From Ga0077560 sp046330395 (GTDB lineage: Bacteria; Actinomycetota; Thermoleophilia; Miltoncostaeales; Miltoncostaeaceae): a stretch of DNA of 64,000 nt. Location of the stretch: assembly GCA_046330395.1 (NCBI GenBank), contig JAXLSS010000019.1:3958-67957 (forward strand). The letters run 5' to 3'. Of the stretch, positions 8,346-19,921 are shown in pieces; the stretch's first letter is position 1, and each line of letters begins with the position of its first letter. Made by a program: the position numbers and the translations under genes. The notes beneath the pieces were generated by a model, which was not told the origin of the DNA, did no database searches, and saw nothing but the letters and a program-made list of their open reading frames with translations.

Positions 8346-9758
8346 TCAGGCCGTGACGGGCTTCTTGGCCGGCGGCCAGTGCAGGGGCCGGTCCAGGCCC
8401 ATGAGGGCCGCCTCCTTGAGGGCCTCCGCCAGGGTGGGGTGCGCGGCGATGGAGTCGCCCACCGTGTCGATGCGGGCCTCCGAGTCCAGCGCCACCACGC
8501 CGGCGTTGACGATCTCGGTGGCCGACATGCCCACCACCACCACGCCCAGCAGCTCGTTGAGCTCGGTCTCGTGGATGGTCTTCACGAAGCCGGTGCGGTC
8601 GGCGAACATCGCCGCGCGGGCGATGGCCGAGAACGGGAACCGGCCCACGCGGATGCGCTCGGCGCCGAAGCGTTCCACGGCCTGGGCCTCGGTGAGCCCC
8701 ACCGCCGCCACCTCGGGGTCGGTGTAGATGCACCGCGGCACCGCGCCGCCCATCACGGCCTCGTGGCCCGCGATGTTCTCCGCCGCCACCTCGCCCTCGC
8801 GGAAGGCGGTGTGGGCCAGCTGCCAGTAGCCGGCCACGTCGCCCACGGCGTAGATGTGCGGCACGTTGGTGCGGCGGTGATCGTCGGTGGGGATGCGCGC
8901 CGGCTCGGCGGTGACCCCGGCGGCCTCCAGGCCCAGGTCCTCCACGTTGGCCCGCCGGCCCGTGGCCACCAGCACCAGGTCGCCCACCACCTGCTGGTCG
9001 GCGCCCTTGGCGTCGGTGAAGCGCAACACCATGCCCTCGGCGGTCTCCTCCACCGCGGTGGCCCGGGCGCCCAGGTGCATGGCGATCTTCTGCTTCTTGA
9101 ACGCCCGCTCCAGCTCCTTCACCGCGTCCGCATCCTCCATCGGGATGAGGTGGTCCAGCATCTCCACCACGGTCACCTCGGAGCCGAAGTGGTTGAACAC
9201 CGAGGCGAACTCCACGCCGATCACCCCGCCGCCCAGCACCACCAGGCGCTTCGGCACCTCGGTGACGGCCAGGAGGCCCGTGGAGTCCACGCAGCGGGCG
9301 TGGTCGATGCCCTCCACCGGGGGACGCGACGGCCGCGACCCGGTGGCGATGACCGCGCTGGCGAACCGCACCGTCTCGCCGCCCTCGGTCTGGATGGTGT
9401 TGGCGTCGGTGAAGCGGCCGCGGCCCTCAACCACCGTGATGCCGTTGGCCTTCAGCAGGCCCTCCACGCCGCTCACCATGCGGTCCACGATCTCCGCCTT
9501 GTTGGCCTGCACCCGGCCGAAGTCCAGGCTGGCATCGCCCACCTGCACGCCCAGCTGGGCGAACGTGCCGTGCGCGTCCTTCATGGCGTGGGCGCTCTGC
9601 ACCCAGGCCTTCGTGGGGATGCAGCCCACGTTGAGGCACGTGCCGCCCAGGCGCCCCTGCTCGATGACCGCCACCGACTTGCCCAGCTGGGCGGCGCGGA
9701 TGGCGGCCGGGTACCCACCGGGGCCCCCGCCCAGAACGGCGACATCCACCTCGATCAC
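8346..9758 (-). CDS. lpdA: Dihydrolipoyl dehydrogenase (E3)
   Basis: A 470-residue FAD/NAD disulfide oxidoreductase serving 2-oxo acid dehydrogenase or glycine-cleavage complexes. The FAD site is AVLGGGPGGYPAA, the redox disulfide is GGTCLNVGCIPTK, the NAD site is VLGGGVIGVEFA, the second FAD motif is IYAVGDV, and the C-terminal dimer domain carries the active-site His in AAHPTLAEALKEA. GTG 9758 is the start, with GGAGGAG eight bases upstream; longer in-frame extensions lack family similarity. No E1/E2 or gcv genes are in the window. It is divergent from the pstSCAB operon. Confidence 0.93.
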   Translation of the reverse strand: MIEVDVAVLGGGPGGYPAAIRAAQLGKSVAVIEQGRLGGTCLNVGCIPTKAWVQSAHAMKDAHGTFAQLGVQVGDASLDFGRVQANKAEIVDRMVSGVEGLLKANGITVVEGRGRFTDANTIQTEGGETVRFASAVIATGSRPSRPPVEGIDHARCVDSTGLLAVTEVPKRLVVLGGGVIGVEFASVFNHFGSEVTVVEMLDHLIPMEDADAVKELERAFKKQKIAMHLGARATAVEETAEGMVLRFTDAKGADQQVVGDLVLVATGRRANVEDLGLEAAGVTAEPARIPTDDHRRTNVPHIYAVGDVAGYWQLAHTAFREGEVAAENIAGHEAVMGGAVPRCIYTDPEVAAVGLTEAQAVERFGAERIRVGRFPFSAIARAAMFADRTGFVKTIHETELNELLGVVVVGMSATEIVNAGVVALDSEARIDTVGDSIAAHPTLAEALKEAALMGLDRPLHWPPAKKPVTA

Positions 9759-9862
9759 GTGCGTCTCCTCCCGTCGGTGCGGGCTGCGGCCCGGGCGCCC
9801 CGTACGGGCGCCGCACCACACAAGGGTATCGCGGGTGTGTCGCACCGCCCCACGGGCGCCCC

Positions 9863-9944
9863 GTTCACACGGTGTTCACATCGAAGACACAGGCGGGTCA
9901 CGGGACCGCGGGTGCCCCTGTGCGAGCGTTCGGGGCGCGTTCAC
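9863..9944 (+). promoter_or_regulatory. PHO-box-like direct repeats upstream of pstS
   Basis: GTTCAC occurs at 9863-9868 and 9874-9879, exactly 11 bases apart, as in Streptomyces PhoP boxes made of 11-nt direct repeat units. A second pair, GTTCGG at 9928 and GTTCAC at 9939, has the same spacing and ends 22 bases before the pstS start. They probably bind the PhoP-like regulator encoded at 58061-58786, making the pst operon phosphate-starvation inducible. The binding itself is inference. Confidence 0.7.
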
Positions 9945-9966
9945 ACACAAGGAGACCACCACGCAC

Positions 9967-10932
9967 ATGGCCTCATCCCCTCGCCGCCGCATCCCCGCGG
10001 CCCTCATCGCCACGACCCTCGCCACGGGCCTCGCCGTCGCCGGTTGCGGCAGCGGCTCCAAGAGCTCGTCCTCCGGTGGGTCGGGCGGATCGCTCAGCGG
10101 CAAGATCGCCATCGACGGGTCGTCCACCGTGGGCCCGCTCACCTCGGCCGTGGCCGAGCAGTTCAACGGCGACAACTCGGACGTCGAGATCAACGTGGGC
10201 ACCTCCGGCACCGGTGGTGGCTTCGAGGTGTTCTGCAAGGGCGAGACGGACATCAACGACGCCTCCCGCGGCATCAACGCCGACGAGACCAAGGCGTGCT
10301 CCGGCTCGGGCGTCACCTACAAGGAGTTCCGCGTCGCCTCCGACGGCATCACGCTGGTCACCAAGAAGGGCGGCCCCCTGGGCGACAGCCCCAAGATCAC
10401 CCTGGCCCAGCTGAAGGCCATCTGGAAGAAGGGTTCCACGATCTCCAACTGGAACCAGGTGCCGGGCGGTGGCTTCCCCGACGCCAAGATGTCGCTGGCC
10501 GGCCCCGACTCGCAGAGCGGCACCTACGACTTCTTCAACGGCACCGTCCTGGGCAAGGACGCCGCCGGCAAGGCCCTTCCGCCGCGCCAGGACTACTCGG
10601 CCTCGGCCGACGACAACGTCACGGTGAAGGCCGTGCAGGGCTCGCAGGCCGGCCTGGGGTACTTCGGGTACTCCTACTACGAGGACAACACCGACACGCT
10701 CACCGACTTCACGGTGAACGGGGTGGCGCCCTCGGCGGCCACCATCACCGACGGCAGCTACCCGCTGTCGCGGCCGCTGTACATCTACGTGTCCACCAAG
10801 GCGCTGGCGCGTCCCGAGGTGAAGGCGTTCGTGAAGTACTACCTGCAGAACGCCATCAGCATGGCCAAGGACAACCAGTTCGTCCCGGCCACCCAGGCCG
10901 AGATCAGCAAGAGCCTGACGGCCCTGGGGTAG
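9967..10932 (+). CDS. pstS: Phosphate-binding lipoprotein PstS
   Basis: A 321-residue substrate-binding protein of the high-affinity phosphate ABC importer. The signal peptide ends in a good lipobox (AVAGC, Cys near residue 27), followed by a Ser/Gly linker. The mature protein opens with KIAIDGSSTVGPLT, the phosphate-loop block of the shorter PstS branch. Other anion-binding regions are GTSGTGGGFEVF and DSQSGTYDFF. The start is ATG 9967, with AAGGAG about 13 bases upstream. It is the first gene of pstSCAB, behind two PHO-box pairs. It is clearly different from the second PstS at 56676-57791. Confidence 0.92.
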   Translation: MASSPRRRIPAALIATTLATGLAVAGCGSGSKSSSSGGSGGSLSGKIAIDGSSTVGPLTSAVAEQFNGDNSDVEINVGTSGTGGGFEVFCKGETDINDASRGINADETKACSGSGVTYKEFRVASDGITLVTKKGGPLGDSPKITLAQLKAIWKKGSTISNWNQVPGGGFPDAKMSLAGPDSQSGTYDFFNGTVLGKDAAGKALPPRQDYSASADDNVTVKAVQGSQAGLGYFGYSYYEDNTDTLTDFTVNGVAPSAATITDGSYPLSRPLYIYVSTKALARPEVKAFVKYYLQNAISMAKDNQFVPATQAEISKSLTALG

Positions 10933-10944
10933 GCGCACCCGGCC

Positions 10945-11871
10945 ATGGCCACGCAACCGCTCAGCGCACCGCCGGCGGGTCTTCGCACCCGCCGGTTCCG
11001 GCCCCTGGAGCAGACGATCATGCTGCTGCTGGGTGCGGCCGCCCTTGTGTCGGTGCTCATCACGGTGGGCATCGTGTTCACCCTCGTCGAGGAGGGGTCG
11101 GGCTTCTGGGACCACGTGTCCCCCACCGACTTCCTGTTCGGCACCGAATGGTTCCCGGTGGAGCACCTGTACGGGGTGCTGCCGCTGCTGTCCGCGTCGC
11201 TGCTGATCGCGGCGCTGGCCACGCTGGTGGCCGTGCCGATCGGCCTGGGCTCGGCCTTCTACCTGTCCGAGTACGCCGGTCCCCGCACCCGCACCATCGT
11301 GAAGCCGGTGCTGGAGCTGCTGGCGGGCATGCCCACCATCGTGCTGGGCTACTTCGCGCTGGGGTCGATCACCCCGGCGCTGCACACGCTGCACATCATC
11401 CCGAAGGAGCAGACGTTCAACGCCCTGGCCGCGGGCATCGTGGTGGGCCTGCTGATCGTGCCGCTCATCGCATCCCTGTCGGAGGACGCCTTCCGGGCCG
11501 TGCCGTCCATCCTGCGCGAGGGCGCCTACGGGCTGGGCGCCACCAAGCGCGTGGTGGCCATGCGCATCGTGTTCCCAGCCGCCCTGTCGGGCGTGATGGC
11601 ATCGATCGTGCTGGGCATCTCACGCGCCGTGGGCGAGACCATGGCCGTGACCCTGGCCGCGGGCACCCAGCCCAACCTCACGGCCAACCCGGTGCACGGC
11701 GTGCAGACCATCACCGCGGTGATCGTGGCGGTCAGCAAGGGCGAGGCCAGCCGCGGCACCGAGATCTACCAGTCCATCTTCGCCATCGGCCTGGTGCTGT
11801 TCGTGGTGACCCTCGTGATCAACCTGGTCGCCCTGTCCGTGGTGCGCCGTTTCCGCACCGTCTACCAGTAG
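10945..11871 (+). CDS. pstC: Phosphate ABC transporter permease PstC
   Basis: A 308-residue inner-membrane permease with about six hydrophobic helices. The first (about residues 27-47) follows a basic N-terminal tail, and the EAA loop that contacts the ATPase reads EGAYGLGATKRVVAMRIVFP. SRAVGETMAVTLAAG is typical of Pst permeases. The start ATG 10945 is 12 bases after pstS. With PstA it forms the membrane channel driven by PstB. Confidence 0.92.
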   Translation: MATQPLSAPPAGLRTRRFRPLEQTIMLLLGAAALVSVLITVGIVFTLVEEGSGFWDHVSPTDFLFGTEWFPVEHLYGVLPLLSASLLIAALATLVAVPIGLGSAFYLSEYAGPRTRTIVKPVLELLAGMPTIVLGYFALGSITPALHTLHIIPKEQTFNALAAGIVVGLLIVPLIASLSEDAFRAVPSILREGAYGLGATKRVVAMRIVFPAALSGVMASIVLGISRAVGETMAVTLAAGTQPNLTANPVHGVQTITAVIVAVSKGEASRGTEIYQSIFAIGLVLFVVTLVINLVALSVVRRFRTVYQ

Positions 11872-11878
11872 GCCGCCC

Positions 11879-12928
11879 ATGACCACCGACGCCATCACCG
11901 CCGCACCCACCCACCGCCCGCTGGCGCGCCGCCGGGCCCGCCCCGGTGAGCGCATCTTCCACGGCGCCGTGCTGGGCGCCCTGCTGGTCGCCCTCGCCGC
12001 CCTGGTGTGGCTGGTGTGGGGCGTGGTGGACACCGGCATCACGCACCTGGACTGGCAGTTCCTGTCCAGCAAGCCGTCGTCCTCCGCGGCTCGCGCCGGC
12101 TTCCTGTCGGCGTTGAAGGGCTCCATCGTGCTGATGCTGATCACCATGGCCGTGGCCGTGCCGCTGGGGTTCGCGGCGGCCATCCACCTGGAGAAGTTCG
12201 CGCCGCTGTCGCGCGAGGAGCTGCGGGTGATCGCCATGCGGCGGCGGCGCAACCACGAGCGCCGGCTGGCCGCCGGCACCATCACGGGCTGGCGCGCCGC
12301 GCTGGGGGCCACCGGCGTGCGGGCCTCCGAGCTGTGGTCCCTGGTGGGGCCCCCGGTGAACCGGTTCGTGGAGCTCAACATCGCCAACCTGGCCGCCGTG
12401 CCCTCCATCATCTACGGCCTGCTGGGGCTGGCCCTCTTCGTGGCCATCATGGGCATCGACAAGTCGCTGCTGGCCGGCGGCCTCACACTGGGCGTGCTGG
12501 TGCTGCCCATCATCATCATCGCCAGCCGCGAGTCCATCCGGGCGGTGCCGGTGTCGATCGAGCAGGGCGCCATGGCCCTGGGCGCCACCCGCTGGCAGGC
12601 GCTGCGCCGCCAGGTCCTGCCCGCCGCCCTGCCGGGCATGCTCACCGGCACCATCCTGGCGATGTCACGGGCCATCGGCGAGACCGCACCACTCATCGTG
12701 GTGGGTGGCGTGGCGTTCAGCACCACGGTGCCCAGCCTCAACCCGGTGGCCGCCAACGACCAGCCGCTGGTGGCCATGCCGCTGCAGGTCTACACCTGGC
12801 TGGACCTGCCGCAGCAGTCCAAGTGGGGGCCCCTGGCCGCCGCCGGGATCATCGTGCTGCTGGGCACCCTCATCGTCATGAACCTCGTGGCGATCCTGCT
12901 GAGAAACCGCTTCACACGACGCTGGTAG
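11879..12928 (+). CDS. pstA: Phosphate ABC transporter permease PstA
   Basis: A 349-residue partner permease. Hydrophobic helices are near residues 25-50 and 80-100, followed by a run from about residue 165 to the C-terminus. The EAA loop is EQGAMALGATRWQALRRQVLP, followed by MSRAIGETAPLIVVGG. It is some 50-60 residues longer than typical PstA because of a basic insert between the second and third helices (about residues 110-155, containing MRRRRNHERR), presumably a cytoplasmic loop. The gene starts seven bases after pstC. Confidence 0.92.
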   Translation: MTTDAITAAPTHRPLARRRARPGERIFHGAVLGALLVALAALVWLVWGVVDTGITHLDWQFLSSKPSSSAARAGFLSALKGSIVLMLITMAVAVPLGFAAAIHLEKFAPLSREELRVIAMRRRRNHERRLAAGTITGWRAALGATGVRASELWSLVGPPVNRFVELNIANLAAVPSIIYGLLGLALFVAIMGIDKSLLAGGLTLGVLVLPIIIIASRESIRAVPVSIEQGAMALGATRWQALRRQVLPAALPGMLTGTILAMSRAIGETAPLIVVGGVAFSTTVPSLNPVAANDQPLVAMPLQVYTWLDLPQQSKWGPLAAAGIIVLLGTLIVMNLVAILLRNRFTRRW

Positions 12929-12937
12929 GGAGACGCT

Positions 12938-13816
12938 GTGTCAGACTCACCGTTGACCGCGATCGAGTTCGAGCGCCTCATGGCGTCCGCATCGCGCACG
13001 CCCGGAATGACCGACACCACCGACGCCACCACCGCTCCCGCCGCCGTCCAGGTGGTGTTCGAGACCGCCGGCGTTGAGGTGCACTACGGCCCGGTGCTGG
13101 CCCTGCACGACGTCAACATGCAAATCCAGCAGAACCGGATCACCGCCCTCATCGGGCCCTCCGGCTGCGGCAAGTCCACGTTCCTGCGCTGCCTCAACCG
13201 CATGAACGACCTCATCCCCGGCGCCCGCGTGGACGGCACCATCACCTTCCACGGCGAGGACATGTACGCCCCGGACATCGACGCGGTGGACGTGCGCCGG
13301 CGCATCGGCATGGTGTTCCAGAAGCCCAACCCGTTCCCCAAGTCGATCCGCGAGAACCTGGCCTTCGGGATGCGCGTCAACGGCATGAAGGTCACCGACG
13401 AGCGCATCGAGCAGGTGCTGCGCCGCGCCGCCCTGTGGGACGAGGTGAAGGACAAGCTGGACAAGGACGCCTACGCGCTGTCCGGCGGCCAGCAGCAGCG
13501 GCTGTGCATCGCGCGGGCCATCGCGGTGGAGCCTGAGGTGATCCTGATGGACGAGCCCTGCTCGGCCCTGGATCCCATCTCCACGCTGGCCATCGAGGAC
13601 CTCATGCGCGAGCTGCGGCGCGACTACACCATCGTGATCGTGACCCACAACATGCAGCAGGCGGCGCGCGTGTCCGACCACACCGCGTTCTTCACGGTCA
13701 ACCAGCGCGAGGGCGCCCGCTACGGGATCCTGGGCGAGTACGGGGCCACGGAGGAGATCTTCCGGGCGCCGAAGGACCAGCGCACCCAGGACTACATCAC
13801 CGGCCGGTTCGGCTGA
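12938..13816 (+). CDS. pstB: Phosphate ABC transporter ATPase PstB
   Basis: A 292-residue ATPase with Walker A GPSGCGKST, Q-loop MVFQKPNPFP, signature LSGGQQQR, Walker B VILMDEPCSALDP and switch His in THNMQQAARVSD, all typical of PstB. GTG 12938 has a GGGAG ribosome site but gives an N-terminus about 30-40 residues longer than usual. ATG 13007 (MTDTTDATT) would give the standard length, so the start is uncertain. It is the last gene of the pstSCAB operon; no phoU follows. Confidence 0.93.
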   Translation: MSDSPLTAIEFERLMASASRTPGMTDTTDATTAPAAVQVVFETAGVEVHYGPVLALHDVNMQIQQNRITALIGPSGCGKSTFLRCLNRMNDLIPGARVDGTITFHGEDMYAPDIDAVDVRRRIGMVFQKPNPFPKSIRENLAFGMRVNGMKVTDERIEQVLRRAALWDEVKDKLDKDAYALSGGQQQRLCIARAIAVEPEVILMDEPCSALDPISTLAIEDLMRELRRDYTIVIVTHNMQQAARVSDHTAFFTVNQREGARYGILGEYGATEEIFRAPKDQRTQDYITGRFG

Positions 13817-13836
13817 CGCCGCCGGTGGCGGTGCCC

Positions 13837-13868
13837 GCCGCCGCCCGCCCGTGACGGCGGACGGCGGC
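13837..13868. terminator. Hairpin between pstB and acnA
   Basis: GCCGCCG (13837-13843) pairs with CGGCGGC (13862-13868), and inner GC-rich arms extend the stem with a small bulge. It lies in the 63-bp gap between the convergent pstB and acnA stops and could end transcription from both sides. Confidence 0.55.
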
Positions 13869-13879
13869 GCGCGGGACCG

Positions 13880-16564
<2,685 letters not shown>

Positions 16565-16613
16565 AGGCCTCTCCTGTGTCGAGTTTTCCGATTCCCCGAC
16601 AGGCTATCGAAGC

Positions 16614-16645
16614 GCGACGGCCGGGCGGTTGTGCCCGGCCGTCGC
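16614..16645 (-). terminator. Strong hairpin terminator after the first VTG-tailed protein gene
   Basis: A perfect 13-bp stem, GCGACGGCCGGGC (16614-16626), with a 6-nt loop and GCCCGGCCGTCGC (16633-16645). It lies 28 bases past the stop of the gene at 16673-18253 and 50 bases before acnA, so it probably insulates the two. Confidence 0.75.
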
Positions 16646-16672
16646 AGCGTGTGGTTCGGGACCTCCGGTGCG

Positions 16673-18253
16673 TCAGCCGGTGACGCTCGGAATGCCCCCG
16701 GCGCCCACGGGGCTCACCGCCATGGCCAGACGGCCGGTGATGGCCACGCCACACGACGCCGTCACCCTCGCGGTGTGCTGGGCCGCGGTGTGCGCGCCCC
16801 GGGCCACGTGCAGGGACACCCGCACCGACCGGGAGGCCCCGGGCGCCAGGGTGCCGAGCTTCACGGTGAGCACGCCGTTCACCAGCGACCCGCCGGCGGG
16901 CAGGCCGGTGAGGGTCACCTGCTGCGGCACGCGGTACCGCAGCACCGCGTTGGTGGCCGATGCCGACTTCGAGCGGTTGGCGGCCCGCAGGGTGATCCCC
17001 GTGATCTGCCCGGCCACCACGCGGCGCGTGCCCAGCACGGCTACGGACATGGCCGCCTTGGGGCAGGTCTGGCCGGACTGCGTACCGGTGCCCGAGGGGG
17101 TCACCGGCGCGCCGCACACCACCACCACGCTGGCCGAGGCGCTGTCGTTGGCCGGGTTGACGTCACGGCCCGAGGCGGGCGTGCTGTCGCCACCCACCGC
17201 CACCCGCACGCTGGCGGGCACGGTGCCGCACTGGGCGGCGGTCACCGACGTGGAGGCCACGAAGCCGATGCTCTGCCCGGGGGCCAGCACGCCGGTGGTG
17301 GGCGTGCCCGGCGCCGGGGCGAGGTTGCCCAGGGTCGGCGCGACCAGGTGGATGTCCGCGATGTTCACGGGCGAGTTGCCCGTGTTGGTCACCGGGACGG
17401 TCCAGGTGATGCTGTTGCCCGGGGTCGTGGTGGCGACGCTGGGCGTGATGCCCACCCCCAGGTCCACCTGGCAGCCGGCCACGGTGGTGGTGGCGGTGGC
17501 CGTGTTGTCGGCGGTGTTCGCCTCGGGGCGGTCCGAGAGGCCCGTGGTGGCCGTCTGGTCCATGCTGCCCGTGGCGCACGACTGACCCGTGATGGGACCC
17601 GTCACCGTGTAGGTGAGCGACTGGCCGGGCTTGAGCAGCTCATCCGGGGGCTTGGACGTGCTGTCCGGCGTCAGCGGCGTGTCGCTGATCCCCGGGACCT
17701 TAGTGACGACCGAGCTCACCGGGATGCCCACGTCGGGCTGCAGCTCCGGCGAGATGTCCGGGTAGCCGTCGTGCGTGACGGTGACGGTCCAGGTGCCGGT
17801 CTGCCCCACCGTGCCCGTGGGCGGGCCGGTGATGCTGATCTTCAGGTTGGGCAGGCACCGCTTGGTGGCCTGGGACACGGCCGCGTTCTGCGGCGTGGTG
17901 TCACCCGGGTTGGTGATCGTCCAGGTCAGCGTCTGGTCCGGGAACATGTCCACCTTCACCACGCCCGGGTGCCGCCCCGGCGCGAAGTCGGTGGGCTGCT
18001 TGCGGTTGCTGGGAGTGGGGGTGAAGAAGTTGTTGCCGTCACCCGTGCGGCGCACGGGGATGGTGACGGTGTCGGGGTTCGGGTTGTCGTACCCGAAGTA
18101 GCCCACCAGGCCGTCCTTGCCGCCCAGCATGGTGCAGTCGGCGGTGGGGGTCACGGGGGCGGATGTCGCGACCGCGGGGACTGCCAGCGCTGAGCCGGCC
18201 AGCACCATCATCGGGATCGTGCGGCGCCGCGTGCGGCGCGTCCGGTCACTCAT
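16673..18253 (-). CDS. Secreted beta-sandwich repeat protein with C-terminal VTG (paralogue 1)
   Basis: A 526-residue exported protein. A twin-Arg-rich basic head (MSDRTRRTRRR) precedes a Sec-like signal ending near VATSAP. It then has a domain shared with paralogue 2 (blocks PTADCTMLGGKDGL, YFGYDNPNP, FAPGRHPGVV, ATKRCLPNL), CARDB/DUF11-like Ig sandwiches with VTNTGNSPVNIADI, and a C-terminal domain starting at TCPKAAMSV. It ends GGIPSVTG. There is no membrane anchor and no LPxTG. Paired cysteines suggest extracellular disulfides. ATG 18253 has AAAGGAG upstream. It is likely a surface or matrix protein; its role is unknown. Confidence 0.75.
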   Translation of the reverse strand: MSDRTRRTRRRTIPMMVLAGSALAVPAVATSAPVTPTADCTMLGGKDGLVGYFGYDNPNPDTVTIPVRRTGDGNNFFTPTPSNRKQPTDFAPGRHPGVVKVDMFPDQTLTWTITNPGDTTPQNAAVSQATKRCLPNLKISITGPPTGTVGQTGTWTVTVTHDGYPDISPELQPDVGIPVSSVVTKVPGISDTPLTPDSTSKPPDELLKPGQSLTYTVTGPITGQSCATGSMDQTATTGLSDRPEANTADNTATATTTVAGCQVDLGVGITPSVATTTPGNSITWTVPVTNTGNSPVNIADIHLVAPTLGNLAPAPGTPTTGVLAPGQSIGFVASTSVTAAQCGTVPASVRVAVGGDSTPASGRDVNPANDSASASVVVVCGAPVTPSGTGTQSGQTCPKAAMSVAVLGTRRVVAGQITGITLRAANRSKSASATNAVLRYRVPQQVTLTGLPAGGSLVNGVLTVKLGTLAPGASRSVRVSLHVARGAHTAAQHTARVTASCGVAITGRLAMAVSPVGAGGIPSVTG

Positions 18254-18373
18254 AGGGGCGCTCCTTTGGTTGCCACTGCCCGGCACGGGGGTCGGTCCGA
18301 GCGGCAACCCTAGTCACGATTCGCGCACACCGCAGACGGCTCGGCGAATTTGGCGACCTCACACCGCCGGATC

Positions 18374-18456
18374 AACGACGAGGGGCCGGTTCTCGAAGAA
18401 CCGGCCCCCTCGGACCCGCATCGTCGTCGGGGAGTGACTACCCGGTCACGGCCGGC
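18374..18456. repeat. Duplicated 3'-end/terminator module, copy 1
   Basis: An 83-bp stretch nearly identical to 19840-19921. It holds a hairpin, GGGGCCGGTTC (18382-18392) against GAACCGGCCCC (18398-18408), flanked by ACGACGA and TCGTCGT arms. It then covers sequence that in another frame encodes PAVTG-stop. It serves as terminator for the minus-strand gene at 18446-19711. One extra C bulges the stem relative to copy 2. Confidence 0.75.
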
Positions 18457-19711
18457 CCCACACCAGCTGAGGCTGTGCGGGGGACCCATCGGAGGGGACC
18501 TGGATCTCCGGACAGGCGACCTTCACATCCGCCGAGGCGCTGTCGTCGGCAGGGTTGACGTCGCGTGCCACGTCGGGGGTGGTGTCGGATCCCAGCGACA
18601 CGCTCACGTGGGCGGAGAGGGTGCCGCACTGGGCGTCACCCACCACGGCGGACGCGATGAAGTCGATGCGCTGTCCCGGGGCAAGCAGGCCGCCGGCCGG
18701 TGTGCCGGGCGCCGGCGCGAGCTGGCCCAGCTCGGGCGACACCAGGTGGATGTCCTCCACGCGCACCGCAGACCCGCCGGTGTTGGTGACCGGGACGGTC
18801 CAGTTGACGGTGCTGCCGGGGATCGCGACCCCCACATCGGGGATGAGCCCCAGGGCCAGATTCTGGTGGCAGCCGTCGCCGGGCCCCACCGCGGTCGTGG
18901 CGACGTTGTCGGCGGCGCGGTAGTCCGAGCCATCGGTGAGCGCCGTGGTCACCTCCAGGTTGCCGGTGGTACACCCGAGGGCGGGGTCCAGGGTGTAGAT
19001 CAGCACGTCGCCGGGCATGAGTCGCCCGTCACTCGGCACGGAGGACGCGTCGGGCGAGAGGGTCTGGTCCAGCGATGTCAGCCGGGTGTGGATTGAGCTG
19101 ACCGGCGTGCCGATTGCGGCCTGCAGCCCTGGGGAGATGTCGGGGTACCCGTTGTTCTTCACGGCGACGATCACGGGTGCGGGGCGTCCCACCGTCACCG
19201 GGCGGGTGATGCTGACCACCATGTTGGGCAGACACCGCTTGGTGGCTGCCGAGGCTGACGCGGTGTGGGGGACGACGACGACCGGGTGCAACAACCCCAC
19301 GATGTCCCCGTAGATCGTCGCGAGCCTCCACGTCACGACCTGGTCGGGCGCCATATCCAGCGTCACGACTCCGGGATGCCGGCCAGGCGCGAACGTGGTG
19401 GGCCCCTTGTTGGTCTGGCGTCGCAGATTGAACCAGTTGGTGGCGACGGTCTGACTCACGCTCGGCGACACGAACACGCTGGTGACGTGCTGGATGGTGA
19501 CCCTCTGCGAGTTCGGGTTGTCATACCCGAAGTACGCGAGCAGGCCATTCCTGCCGCCCGGCAGCGTGCAGTCGGCGGTGGGCTTCACGTGCAGCGCATG
19601 CGGGTCGGGTGTCGGGGTGGTGTCCGCGGTCGCGGACATCGCGACCACGGGAACCGCGACGCTCGCCAGCACGAGCAGGCAGCGCCATGAACGACGCGTC
19701 CGGTGAACCAT
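18446..19711 (-). CDS. Secreted beta-sandwich protein, paralogue 2, C-terminally truncated
   Basis: A 421-residue exported paralogue of the gene at 16673. After a signal peptide (MVHRTRRSWRC, then a hydrophobic core to VAMSATA) come PTADCTLPGGRNGL, YFGYDNPNS, FAPGRHPGVV, ATKRCLPNM and VTNTGGSAVRVEDI, in the same order. It then stops soon after VACPEIQVP with the tail VWGRP, lacking the roughly 130-residue C-terminal domain of its relatives. An out-of-frame PAVTG-stop lies immediately beyond (18438). This looks like a 3' deletion that removed the last domain and shifted the frame. It could still be made as a shortened protein. Confidence 0.65.
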   Translation of the reverse strand: MVHRTRRSWRCLLVLASVAVPVVAMSATADTTPTPDPHALHVKPTADCTLPGGRNGLLAYFGYDNPNSQRVTIQHVTSVFVSPSVSQTVATNWFNLRRQTNKGPTTFAPGRHPGVVTLDMAPDQVVTWRLATIYGDIVGLLHPVVVVPHTASASAATKRCLPNMVVSITRPVTVGRPAPVIVAVKNNGYPDISPGLQAAIGTPVSSIHTRLTSLDQTLSPDASSVPSDGRLMPGDVLIYTLDPALGCTTGNLEVTTALTDGSDYRAADNVATTAVGPGDGCHQNLALGLIPDVGVAIPGSTVNWTVPVTNTGGSAVRVEDIHLVSPELGQLAPAPGTPAGGLLAPGQRIDFIASAVVGDAQCGTLSAHVSVSLGSDTTPDVARDVNPADDSASADVKVACPEIQVPSDGSPAQPQLVWGRP

Positions 19712-19839
19712 TGGGGGCCCTCTCCTCGGTTTCGTCCTCCAACCGGGCACGAGGGTCGATCTGAAGACCACACGGCGGTCGCAATCAAGACCCGACGCCG
19801 CCGAACCGCTGAATCTGTGTGCTTCGGGGCGGGCCCCCA

Positions 19840-19921
19840 AACGACGAGGGGCCGGTTCGCAAGGAACCGGCCCCTCGGACCCGCATCGTCGTCAGGGAGT
19901 GACTACCCGGTGACGGCCGGC
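19840..19921. repeat. Duplicated 3'-end/terminator module, copy 2
   Basis: An 82-bp stretch matching 18374-18456 with few changes. The hairpin is GAGGGGCCGGTTC (19846-19858), loop GCAAG, GAACCGGCCCCTC (19864-19876), a perfect 13-bp stem. The repeat runs into the last codons (PAVTG, stop) of the gene at 19903-21255, where that peptide is in frame. It terminates that gene on the minus strand. Confidence 0.75.

Noticed and set aside
18438..18629. Short minus-strand frame ending GVGPAVTG
   Set aside because: It is not an independent gene. It is the out-of-frame remnant of the C-terminal tail of the paralogue at 18446-19711.
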